Source: JALSKU01 sp964556545
Lineage (GTDB): Bacteria > Campylobacterota > Campylobacteria > Campylobacterales > JALSKU01
Length of the DNA stretch: 33,807 bases
Assembly: GCA_964556545.1 (NCBI GenBank)
Contig: CAZKWE010000036.1
Coordinates: forward strand, 1-33,807
Direction of reading: 5' to 3'
Positions within the stretch are counted from its first letter, which is position 1; each line of letters starts with the position of its first letter. The position numbers and the translations under genes are program-made. The notes beneath the pieces are model-generated. The model was given only the letters and a program-made list of their open reading frames with translations, had not been told where the DNA came from and did not search any database. Shown here piece after piece: positions 1 through 6,568 of this stretch.

Positions 1-354
1 GCAAGCACAGATAAAGATGCCGGTGTTATCTCTCTTGGAGCAGATGCCCCTATAGGTGCGGTACTTCCTACAGCAAACAGATACAATATCTCTAATATGG
101 TAGATACTGATGCATGGTATGGTAAAGTAGGATACAATGTTGATGCCAAAACAAATGTATATGCAGCATATACTTCTATCGACCAAGGCAATGCAGTAGG
201 TAATGTTGATAGTGATGAGTATATGGCAGGTGTAAAATATAAGTACAACAAAAAACTTGGTTTCCATGTTTACTATGATGTGCTTGACTATGACAATAAT
301 GCACTTGGAAATGATATGAATGAATTTAGATTTGAAGCGAGATACAACTTCTAA
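1..354 (+). CDS. Outer-membrane porin, 3' part only (5' end outside the window)
   Basis: The reading frame is open from the first base and ends at a TAA at 352-354, giving about 117 C-terminal residues. The sequence alternates polar and hydrophobic residues in short strands (for example NVYAAYTSID, EYMAGVKYKYNKK, LGFHVYYDVLDYD) separated by Asp/Asn-rich turns, and it ends FRFEARYNF with a terminal phenylalanine. That is the usual C-terminal signature for BAM-dependent insertion of a beta-barrel into the outer membrane. The pattern fits the major Campylobacterota porin type, but the substrate cannot be told from this fragment. The first in-frame ATG (position 97) is an internal methionine, not the start. 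A terminator-like hairpin follows 22 bases after the stop. Confidence 0.8.
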   Translation, partial: ASTDKDAGVISLGADAPIGAVLPTANRYNISNMVDTDAWYGKVGYNVDAKTNVYAAYTSIDQGNAVGNVDSDEYMAGVKYKYNKKLGFHVYYDVLDYDNNALGNDMNEFRFEARYNF

Positions 355-375
355 TCTTTTTACATACACTTTATT

Positions 376-394
376 CCCCGCCTGTTTGGCGGGG
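376..394 (+). terminator. Terminator hairpin after the porin gene
   Basis: CCCCGCC and GGCGGGG form a perfect 7-bp GC stem with a TGTTT loop. It is the only GC-rich patch in an AT-rich stretch and starts 22 bases after the porin stop codon. The T-run is not adjacent; the nearest long one is at about 417-424, so termination may be by hairpin alone or at that later run. Confidence 0.7.
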
Positions 395-578
395 ATATCT
401 GCTTGATAGTTGACTCTTTTTTTTACCTATCTTAACTTTTTTATCTTATACCTTTTCAGTAGTTTTTTATCTCATTTTAGATAAAATCTTTCTTATTTTA
501 AGCCTTTTTATAAAAAACAACTTAAATAAAGGCAAAAAATAAAAAAAGGCAATAGTTCTTTAAAACAATTTTTAAAAT
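395..578. other. Gene-free AT-rich stretch between porin terminator and IS-flanking structured DNA
   Basis: I see no credible coding region here. The stretch is rich in T and A homopolymers and holds no long inverted repeat. It leads into the highly self-complementary segment that starts at about 579. Confidence 0.5.
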
Positions 579-704
579 AACCAAATTTCAAGAGATTTTT
601 CTCTTGAAATGAGTTTGATTTTGAAAGCACTTTTAAGGATTTAATCTAAAGTTATAGTTTTAAATTAGAGTGCTTTTACAATCAAACTAAATTTTGGTTT
701 GGTT
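579..704. ncRNA. Candidate structured RNA flanking the 3' side of the IS110 transposase gene
   Basis: Three nested elements are visible. An outer stem pairs AACCAAA (579-585) with TTTGGTT (698-704). Inside it, hairpin A pairs 585-594 with 601-610 (ATTTCAAGAG/CTCTTGAAAT, 10 bp, perfect). Hairpin B pairs 612-620 with 680-688 (9 bp), then has a symmetric 3x3 internal loop, then pairs 624-630 with 670-676 (7 bp), and encloses about 39 AT-rich bases. A branched fold with a defined internal loop and no coding potential is what is expected of a structured RNA. IS110/IS1111 elements carry a guide (bridge or seeker) RNA in a non-coding end. The strand is unknown because the arms pair on either strand, and this segment may lie just outside the element. 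Confidence 0.4.
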
Positions 705-779
705 GACATTTAAAAGGTGATGGCGCTATATAATTTCCATCATCAATTTGAAGCAAATTAGCTTTAGTTCTTTAACTTA

Positions 780-2036
780 TCACTGTCTAACCATAGCAAA
801 AACACGAGAGGGGTTATAAGGTTCATTGTTTTTAAAGATGGCATAAATAATTGTTATCAGTTTTCTTGAAACAATTATTAAAGCCTCTTTTTTAGACTTA
901 CCGGCAGCTCTTTTATCGTTGTATAGTTTTCTTAGCTCACTATTGTATCTAATAGAGCTAACACTATCTAAATAAAGAGCATGCTTAACAGTAGAATTGC
1001 CTCTTTTGCTAAGATGACCAAAGACCTCTTTTTTACCAGAAGATTCTTGTGTAGGATGTAAACCAATAAATCCGAGAAGCTTAGATATTGTAGGAAATCT
1101 GCTTAAATCACCACATTCAGAAAGTATTGCCGAGATTGTTTTTGTAGATACTCCCGGTATTGTATGTAGGTTTTTTATGATAGATTCGGCTCGTTGTTTA
1201 GCCTCTTTTATAGCTGTTTTATCATCGTCTTTTAAAGAGTTGTTATTTAATAAAGAGTTTATCTCTTTATCTAAAATAGCAATCTCTTCTTGATGCTTTT
1301 CATAAAGTCTAATTAGGCTATTTAGTGCAATAGCTCTTTGCTCTTTAGCTTTACCTGAATATACAGAAGAGTCGGCTAATTCTAAAAGCTTTGTAGCTTT
1401 ATCATAAGAAAAGTTATTACCCTTTATGTGTCTAAAGAGTTTTAATATTGCTTTAGCACTTACTCCTTTATAGTGTGTAGCAGTTGGATACTTTTTTAAA
1501 AGAGCAAGACCACTAACACTAAAAGGGTTAATGAATTTTTCAAATTCAGGAAAAGTAACGCTAAGTATGCTAAAGATTCTTTTTTGAATCTCTTTAGACT
1601 CTTTAAGACAACTACTTCTATTTCGATAAAGCACTCTTAAAGCCATATACTTTTCATCTGCTACATATCCAGAGCTAAATCTGTCATCTTTTAGTAAAAG
1701 AGCGATATATAAAGAGTCTATGTTGTCATTCTTTACAGATTTCATTGTATAATTTTGCCTGTATCTTGAAGTCTGAAATGGATTTAATAGTTTGATATTA
1801 TACCCATTTGATGATAAAAAATCATATAAATTTTCTCCATAAACACCGGTAGCTTCAAGACCAAGCACAAATGAATCTTTATCTTTTGAAAGTGATGATA
1901 ACTTGATTTTAAAAGAATTAAAGCCATCTTTAGAGTTTAAAAACTTGAAATTTTTTAAAACTCTTTTTTCACTTTCATTAATAACATTGACAACATGAAA
2001 CTCTTTAGATACATCTATCCCTACAAAGTATTTCAT
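780..2036 (-). CDS. IS110-family DEDD transposase (recombinase)
   Basis: The 418-residue protein begins MKYFVGIDVSKEFH, the classic RuvC-like N-terminus of IS110 transposases. Putative DEDD metal-binding residues are D8, E61 (EATGVYGE), D104 and D107 (NDNIDSLYIA). The C-terminal Transposase_20 domain is seen as IPGVSTKTISAILSECGDL, followed by LLGFIGLHPTQESSGK and LSKRGNSTVKHALYLDS; the serine of the SSG segment is the likely partner nucleophile. I chose the ATG at 2036 because GAGGAG lies 6 bases before it. The ATG directly upstream is too close, and the longer frame begins inside the structured leader. The gene is full length without frameshifts, so the element may be active. It faces away from its porin neighbour's direction and is not part of a host operon. 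Confidence 0.93.
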   Translation of the reverse strand: MKYFVGIDVSKEFHVVNVINESEKRVLKNFKFLNSKDGFNSFKIKLSSLSKDKDSFVLGLEATGVYGENLYDFLSSNGYNIKLLNPFQTSRYRQNYTMKSVKNDNIDSLYIALLLKDDRFSSGYVADEKYMALRVLYRNRSSCLKESKEIQKRIFSILSVTFPEFEKFINPFSVSGLALLKKYPTATHYKGVSAKAILKLFRHIKGNNFSYDKATKLLELADSSVYSGKAKEQRAIALNSLIRLYEKHQEEIAILDKEINSLLNNNSLKDDDKTAIKEAKQRAESIIKNLHTIPGVSTKTISAILSECGDLSRFPTISKLLGFIGLHPTQESSGKKEVFGHLSKRGNSTVKHALYLDSVSSIRYNSELRKLYNDKRAAGKSKKEALIIVSRKLITIIYAIFKNNEPYNPSRVFAMVRQ

Positions 2037-2053
2037 CATAAGCTCCTCTCGTG

Positions 2054-2158
2054 TTTCTCTTTGGTTGCCCAAAGGGCATCAAAGCCTCGTAATCAATGAG
2101 CAATTAATGCAAAGAGCATTATTGCAACTTTTAATCAGTGATTATCACCAAAGAGAAA
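2054..2158 (-). ncRNA. Candidate bridge/seeker RNA in the IS110 5' non-coding end
   Basis: The segment just upstream of the transposase start folds into a closed branched structure. The outer stem is a perfect 12 bp (TTTCTCTTTGGT 2054-2065 with ACCAAAGAGAAA 2147-2158). Inside are hairpin 1 (TGCCC-AAA-GGGCA, 2066-2078) and hairpin 2 (2100-2110 with 2116-2125, 10 bp with one bulged T, loop AAAGA). IS110-group elements are known to encode a bridge RNA in the non-coding end upstream of the transposase, and position and architecture fit. The strand is assumed to be that of the transposase. The assignment is inference from position and pairing. Confidence 0.45.
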
Positions 2159-2294
2159 GTCAAGCTAAATTAAGTGATCTTCTTAAGCAAACTAAGCTTA
2201 AAGAAGTCACAAGGAGAAAAAAAGACTTTTTAGCTCTTTGGTTAGACTGTGATTAAGTTAAAGATCTGAAGTCTAAATTCTTCAGTCTTATAGT

Positions 2295-2348
2295 AATAAT
2301 TTAGAGTTTATTTTTCAACCTTTTTTGGATGAAAATCTCTAAATTATT
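2295..2348 (+). promoter_or_regulatory. Long hairpin in the leader of the small secreted-protein gene
   Basis: AATAATTTAGAG (2295-2306) pairs perfectly with CTCTAAATTATT (2337-2348). The 30-base interior continues the stem: TTTTCA 2312-2317 with TGAAAA 2330-2335, an A-A mismatch, CC/GG, and a T6 loop. The whole forms a 54-base hairpin that ends 30 bases before the ATG at 2379. It may be a leader structure, a terminator for transcription leaving the IS element, or a small inserted repeat. Confidence 0.45.
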
Positions 2349-2378
2349 TCTATAAATTTATTATACGAGGAGGATAAC

Positions 2379-2729
2379 ATGAGAAAAATTATTTTTATAT
2401 TTGCTATGTTGCCCCTTTTTGCTTATGCAAACTCTTTAAAATGTGAAAAAAAAGAAAACAGAATTATTTGTACATATTTTTCAGACAGATCAGATAGTGA
2501 AAATAATATTGTGCTTAAATTTCATTGGATTTCTCCCAAATCTCCGCTTGATGACAGAATAAGAGAGATAAATATACCACCATATTACGGCTCTGCATAT
2601 GATTATAGATTTATTCCGGGTAGAATCAAGGGTCATTGGGAAGTTAAGGTTACAAAAAAAGACTCCAATGAAACCGTAAAAGCTTACTTTGATATAAATC
2701 AAAGTGATGATGAATTTTTTAGCAATTAA
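2379..2729 (+). CDS. Small secreted protein of unknown function
   Basis: The 116-residue protein has a clear signal peptide (MRKIIFIFAMLPLFAYA, cleavage probably after AYA at residue 17), so it should be periplasmic or surface exposed. Two cysteines in the first part of the mature chain (LKCEKKENRIICTY) could form a disulfide. The rest is a run of short beta-type segments with many aromatic residues (VLKFHWISP, YDYRFIPGRIKGHWEVKV, VKAYFDINQ), suggesting a small beta-sandwich. I do not recognise a named family. The GRxxGHWEVKV segment vaguely recalls DUF2914-like folds, but this is not an assignment. A strong Shine-Dalgarno (GAGGAGG) lies 5 bases before the ATG. The gene converges on the SurA-like gene with a hairpin between them. 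Confidence 0.75.
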   Translation: MRKIIFIFAMLPLFAYANSLKCEKKENRIICTYFSDRSDSENNIVLKFHWISPKSPLDDRIREINIPPYYGSAYDYRFIPGRIKGHWEVKVTKKDSNETVKAYFDINQSDDEFFSN

Positions 2730-2737
2730 TTCTATGT

Positions 2738-2765
2738 AAGTATCCGGCCAATGCTCGGGGTACTT
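2738..2765. terminator. Shared terminator hairpin between convergent genes
   Basis: AAGTATCCG (2738-2746) pairs with CGGGGTACTT (2756-2765) with one T-G pair and one bulged G, around a 9-base loop. It is the only stem in the 41-base gap between two converging genes, so it probably serves both directions. Neither side has a long T-run. Confidence 0.5.
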
Positions 2766-2770
2766 ATAAC

Positions 2771-3616
2771 TTATCTTGGTTCTCTTAAAACTTTTATATT
2801 TGCTTCTGATACAAGTTTATCAAAATAAGATTTTATAATATCTTTTTCTCTTTTGTTCATAATTTCTGCGAAGATTGAGTTTTTTACTTTTTTGAAAGGT
2901 ATAGGTTTTACATTTATTTTTTTCTTAATATAAAAACATACAAAACCATCTTTGAGAGTTAAAACAGGGGTAAAACTGTTCTCTTTGGTTTGTTGAAGTA
3001 TATAAAATAATTTCGGATTTAAGTTTTTTGTTTTTAGTACTTTATTTTTTCTTGTTATGGTATCGATATTTAACATAGGATTTTTGATTAGTTTTTCCAA
3101 AAGTTGTTTATTTTTTGAACTGTATTGTGTAACTTCTATCATTTGAGGAATGGAGTAGAGATTGATATTTCTCTGATAATAATCTTTTAATTCTTGTTCG
3201 GTAGCTCTTTTTATTCTTGTTGAAACAAGTTTTTTATATAGTTTTCTTTGTACAATTTTTTTTGCCAAATCTTTTTTGTACTGCTCTATATCAATGCCTT
3301 TTTTTGCAAGATAATTTTCAAAGTCAACTATGGAAAGATTTGCACGGGAGCTTATTTTTTCTATCTCGTCATTTATCTCAATATCACTTGCGCTCAAATC
3401 ATACTTTTTGATAAGTTTTTCTTCTAGTTTTTTTCGTATGAGTGCTTCTACTGCTTTATTTACCGGTATTTTAAAATCTATGGAGTATTTTTTTATTTCA
3501 TAAAGTGTTATGGGAGAATTATTTACAACTATTGAGACTCCATCAACCAAACCAGCAATCATACTGACCTTAAACAACAATATAAAAAACAAACTTCCGA
3601 TATATTTTTTTATCAC
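2771..3616 (-). CDS. SurA-like periplasmic chaperone / peptidyl-prolyl isomerase family protein
   Basis: The 281-residue protein begins with a signal peptide (IKKYIGSLFFILLFKVSMIAG) and then VDGVSIVVNNSPITLYEIKKYS, the typical SurA N-terminal strand ('VNdepIT..E'). A helical SurA_N-type domain follows (about residues 45-165, including DIEINDEIEKISSRANLSIVDFENYL). The rest (about 165-260) occupies the place of a parvulin domain, but the usual parvulin histidines and QGGxLG motif are not recognisable, so catalysis is doubtful and a chaperone role in outer-membrane protein folding is more likely. The start is a GTG with AAGGG 7 bases upstream. It diverges from gltX across a 94-base promoter region. 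Confidence 0.8.
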   Translation of the reverse strand: MIKKYIGSLFFILLFKVSMIAGLVDGVSIVVNNSPITLYEIKKYSIDFKIPVNKAVEALIRKKLEEKLIKKYDLSASDIEINDEIEKISSRANLSIVDFENYLAKKGIDIEQYKKDLAKKIVQRKLYKKLVSTRIKRATEQELKDYYQRNINLYSIPQMIEVTQYSSKNKQLLEKLIKNPMLNIDTITRKNKVLKTKNLNPKLFYILQQTKENSFTPVLTLKDGFVCFYIKKKINVKPIPFKKVKNSIFAEIMNKREKDIIKSYFDKLVSEANIKVLREPR

Positions 3617-3710
3617 TTTTATGCCCTTAAATTAAAATTGAAAAAGATTTTATCATAAATTTTGCTAAACTCTGCTAAAATTCATATTAACCAATAAAAG
3701 GATCGTATAA

Positions 3711-5120
3711 ATGATTGTAACCAGATTTGCTCCAAGCCCCACAGGATATCTGCATATAGGCGGACTTAGAACTTCTTTATATAATTATCTGTGGGCCAAG
3801 AAAAATGATGGAAAATTTTTGCTTCGTATTGAAGATACTGATCTTAAAAGAAATTCCGAAGAAGCTACAAAAGCTATAAAAGAAGCTTTTGAATGGGTCG
3901 GTCTCAAACAAGACGGTGATATATACTACCAATCCAGAAGAATGGATATTTACAAAGAACATATTGAAAAATTGTTAAATGAAGGCAAAGCATACTACTG
4001 CTATATGAGCAAAGAAGAGCTTGATAGTTTAAGAAACGAACAGATGAAGGCAAAGCAAAGACCAAAATATGACGGTAGATACAGAGATTTTTGCGGAACT
4101 CCTCCGAAGGGTATAAAGCCGGTAATTCGCATAAAGGCACCCGTTAATGAAACCATAACTTTTAAAGATGGTATCAAGGGAGAGATTTCAGTCAATACGG
4201 ATGATGTTATGGATGATTTTATTATAGCAAGAAGTGATGGAAGTCCGACATATAACTTTGTTGTTGCAATTGATGATCATTATATGGGAGTTACGGATAT
4301 CATCAGAGGAGATGACCATTTAAGCAATACTCCAAAACAGATAATCATATATAGAGCTTTTGGATGGGATATTCCAAAATTTTATCATGTGCCTATGATA
4401 TTAAATCCTCAGGGTAAAAAGTTATCAAAAAGAGATGGTGCTATGGATGTTATGGAGTATAAAAAAGAGGGTTATCTGCCTGAAGCACTTCTTAATTTTT
4501 TGGTACGCCTTGGCTGGAGTCATGGAGATCAAGAGATATTTACCATAGAGGAAATGCTTAAATTTTTTGACCCGAAAGATATAAACAAATCAGCTTCTGC
4601 CTATAATGCCGAGAAACTTTTATGGTTAAATGCACAATTTATAAAAAGTATGAGTTATGACAGATTTGTTAAAGAGTTGGATTATTTCGGATTAAATTTA
4701 AATAATATAGAAAAAAAAGAGATATTGATTGATGCTTTAAGAGAAAGAGTTAAAACACTAAAAGAGTTTTCTCAAAAAGCCGGTTTGATTTTAGAAAGAC
4801 CCTCATCTTATGAGGAAAAGGCAGTAAAGAAATTTTTAAAAGCTAATGCAAAGGAGGTAGCCAAAAAGTTTGTAGACTATTTGATTAGTTATAAAGGAGC
4901 ATTGGATCTTCCGACAGACTATGAAAGATTGCTTTTTGGATTTTTGGACAAAAACAATTTAAAACTAAAAGATATTGCCCAAATAATCCGAATAGCTGTT
5001 GTCGGTAGTGCGGTAAGCCCGTCAATCCATGATATTATGTGTATCATAGGTAAAGATGAGCTTGAAATCAGAATAAACAATTTAATAATTTTTATGGAGA
5101 AAAGAGATGAGCAAAACTGA
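3711..5120 (+). CDS. gltX: Glutamyl-tRNA synthetase
   Basis: This 469-residue class I synthetase charges tRNA with glutamate in the cytoplasm. The HIGH motif is at residues 8-18 (PSPTGYLHIGG) and the KMSKS motif is KKLSKRDGA at about residue 242. The tRNA-binding loop region RGDDHLSNTPKQI and the helical anticodon-binding domain follow. Campylobacterota usually carry two GltX paralogues, one of which makes Glu-tRNAGln for the GatCAB amidotransferase; which one this is cannot be read safely from sequence alone. AAAAGGA lies 9 bases before the ATG. The last 14 bases overlap the start of maeB, so the two genes are probably translationally coupled. Confidence 0.95.
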   Translation: MIVTRFAPSPTGYLHIGGLRTSLYNYLWAKKNDGKFLLRIEDTDLKRNSEEATKAIKEAFEWVGLKQDGDIYYQSRRMDIYKEHIEKLLNEGKAYYCYMSKEELDSLRNEQMKAKQRPKYDGRYRDFCGTPPKGIKPVIRIKAPVNETITFKDGIKGEISVNTDDVMDDFIIARSDGSPTYNFVVAIDDHYMGVTDIIRGDDHLSNTPKQIIIYRAFGWDIPKFYHVPMILNPQGKKLSKRDGAMDVMEYKKEGYLPEALLNFLVRLGWSHGDQEIFTIEEMLKFFDPKDINKSASAYNAEKLLWLNAQFIKSMSYDRFVKELDYFGLNLNNIEKKEILIDALRERVKTLKEFSQKAGLILERPSSYEEKAVKKFLKANAKEVAKKFVDYLISYKGALDLPTDYERLLFGFLDKNNLKLKDIAQIIRIAVVGSAVSPSIHDIMCIIGKDELEIRINNLIIFMEKRDEQN

Positions 5121-6372
5121 ATGGGAACAAAAATGTTTGGAATATCATATAGGAGGCAAAACAGGAACACTGCTTAAAAAGCCATGCGATACGGCCGAAG
5201 AGCTTTCTATGGCTTATACTCCCGGAGTTGCCATACCCTGTAAAGAGATAGAAAAAGATGTATCTTTGGCATACAAATACACAAATAAAGGCAACCTTGT
5301 AGCTGTCGTAACTGACAGTACCGCTGTTCTCGGACTTGGAGATATCGGGTGTTTGGCAGGAAAGCCTGTGATGGAAGGTAAGGGTGTGCTTTTTAAGAAA
5401 TTTGCCGATGTCGATGCTGTTGATATAGAGCTCAATATAAAAGATACCGAAGAGATTATTAAAACCGTTGCTGCTATTGCGGATAGTTTTGGCGGTATAA
5501 ACTTGGAGGATATAAAAGCTCCGAAATGTTTTGAGATAGAAGATAGATTAAAAGAGATATGCAATGTTCCTGTTTTTCATGATGATCAACACGGAACTGC
5601 TATTATTTCAACAGCAGGACTTATAAATGTATTGGAACTAAGCGGAAAAAAAGCTGAAGATATAAAGATAGTTGTAGTAGGAGCAGGTGCTGCCGGAATT
5701 GCATGTGCGAAAATGTATAAAAATCTTGGGGCAAAGCATATATTGATGCTTGATAGCAAAGGTGTAATTTATAAAGGCAGAGAGGGTCTTAATAAACATA
5801 AAGAAGAATTTGCTATAGAGACTGATGCGAGAACTTTAGAAGATGCTATGAAAGGTGCGGATATGGTTCTTGGACTTTCAGGTCCCGGGATTATAACTCA
5901 AGATATGGTTAAAAGTATGGCAGAACAACCTATCATTTATGCCTGTGCAAATCCTACGCCGGAAATATTACCGAATGAAGCACATGCTGTAAGAGATGAT
6001 GTTATAATGGGTACGGGAAGAAGCGATTTTCCAAATCAGATAAACAATGTTTTAGGATTTCCTTTTATATTCAGAGGTGCACTTGATGTAAGAGCTACCA
6101 AAATAACGGAAAATATGAAGATGGCCGCAGCAAAAGCTTTGGCTGATTTGGCAAAAGAGCCGGTTCCTGATTATGTAAAGGCAGCATATCCTGATAGAGA
6201 CGATATGGAGTATGGAAAAAATTATATAATTCCTTCACCATTTGATAAAAGAATAGCGGTTTTTGAATCTTATGCGGTAGCAAAAGCAGCTATCGAAGAT
6301 GGTGTTGCAACTATAGAGAATTTTGATCTTGATGCTTATAAAAAAGAGCTTGAAAAGAAATTTTTAGCTTAA
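5107..6372 (+). CDS. maeB: NAD(P)-dependent malic enzyme (short form)
   Basis: The 421-residue protein oxidatively decarboxylates malate to pyruvate. Visible family motifs are AYTPGVAIPCKEI near residue 36, DSTAVLGLGDIG, FADVDAVDIEL, the metal-binding LEDIKAPKCFEIE, PVFHDDQHGTAI and the Rossmann motif VVVGAGAAGIACAK. It lacks the C-terminal phosphotransacetylase-like domain of the long MaeB of enterobacteria. This is the usual two-domain form. Its ATG lies inside the end of gltX, preceded by GGAG, which argues for one operon. A strong terminator follows directly. Confidence 0.93.
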   Translation: MSKTEWEQKCLEYHIGGKTGTLLKKPCDTAEELSMAYTPGVAIPCKEIEKDVSLAYKYTNKGNLVAVVTDSTAVLGLGDIGCLAGKPVMEGKGVLFKKFADVDAVDIELNIKDTEEIIKTVAAIADSFGGINLEDIKAPKCFEIEDRLKEICNVPVFHDDQHGTAIISTAGLINVLELSGKKAEDIKIVVVGAGAAGIACAKMYKNLGAKHILMLDSKGVIYKGREGLNKHKEEFAIETDARTLEDAMKGADMVLGLSGPGIITQDMVKSMAEQPIIYACANPTPEILPNEAHAVRDDVIMGTGRSDFPNQINNVLGFPFIFRGALDVRATKITENMKMAAAKALADLAKEPVPDYVKAAYPDRDDMEYGKNYIIPSPFDKRIAVFESYAVAKAAIEDGVATIENFDLDAYKKELEKKFLA

Positions 6373-6376
6373 AAAC

Positions 6377-6399
6377 AACAGGGGTATTATACCCCTGTT
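6377..6399 (+). terminator. Terminator of gltX-maeB
   Basis: AACAGGGGTA and TACCCCTGTT form a perfect 10-bp stem with a TTA loop, starting 5 bases after the maeB stop codon and followed by an AT-rich tail. Confidence 0.85.
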
Positions 6400-6503
6400 A
6401 TATATTTAAATCACAATTTTACCTATCTTATAATTTATTCATTTTTTAAGAGATATATCAGTTTATATTGCTATAGTTATGTTAATATTTTTAGGGTATC
6501 TCC

Positions 6504-6538
6504 AATAACCGACAAAGCTATGGACTATATAGGTTATT
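6504..6538 (+). promoter_or_regulatory. Inverted repeat upstream of gdhA (possible operator)
   Basis: AATAACC (6504-6510) and GGTTATT (6532-6538) are perfect inverted copies 21 bases apart, centred about 48 bases before the gdhA ATG. The spacing of arm centres (28 bases) is near three helical turns. This could be a regulator site for nitrogen control or a chance match. Confidence 0.3.
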
Positions 6539-6568
6539 AGAGGCACTCTTTATTTAAGGAGATTAAAA

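Larger units (their letters stand above)
745..2285 (-). mobile_element. IS110-family insertion sequence (limits approximate)
   Basis: The element contains one DEDD transposase gene (780-2036) and about 245 bases of non-coding DNA upstream of it. The limits are drawn from an imperfect inverted similarity of roughly 45 bp. The complement of 790-745 begins GGTTAGACAGTGATAAGTT, and the plus strand from 2240 begins GGTTAGACTGTGATTAAGTT; the similarity continues with gaps to about 2285. The left copy includes the transposase stop codon. The resulting size, about 1.5 kb, is normal for IS110/IS1111 elements. No target duplication is recognisable, as usual for this family. True ends would need comparison with an empty site or a second copy. 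Confidence 0.6.

Noticed and set aside
2065..2256. 63-codon TTG-started frame on the plus strand upstream of the transposase
   Set aside because: It lies over the hairpins of the candidate RNA, has no ribosome site, and its ending coincides with the inverted IS end rather than with a protein family.
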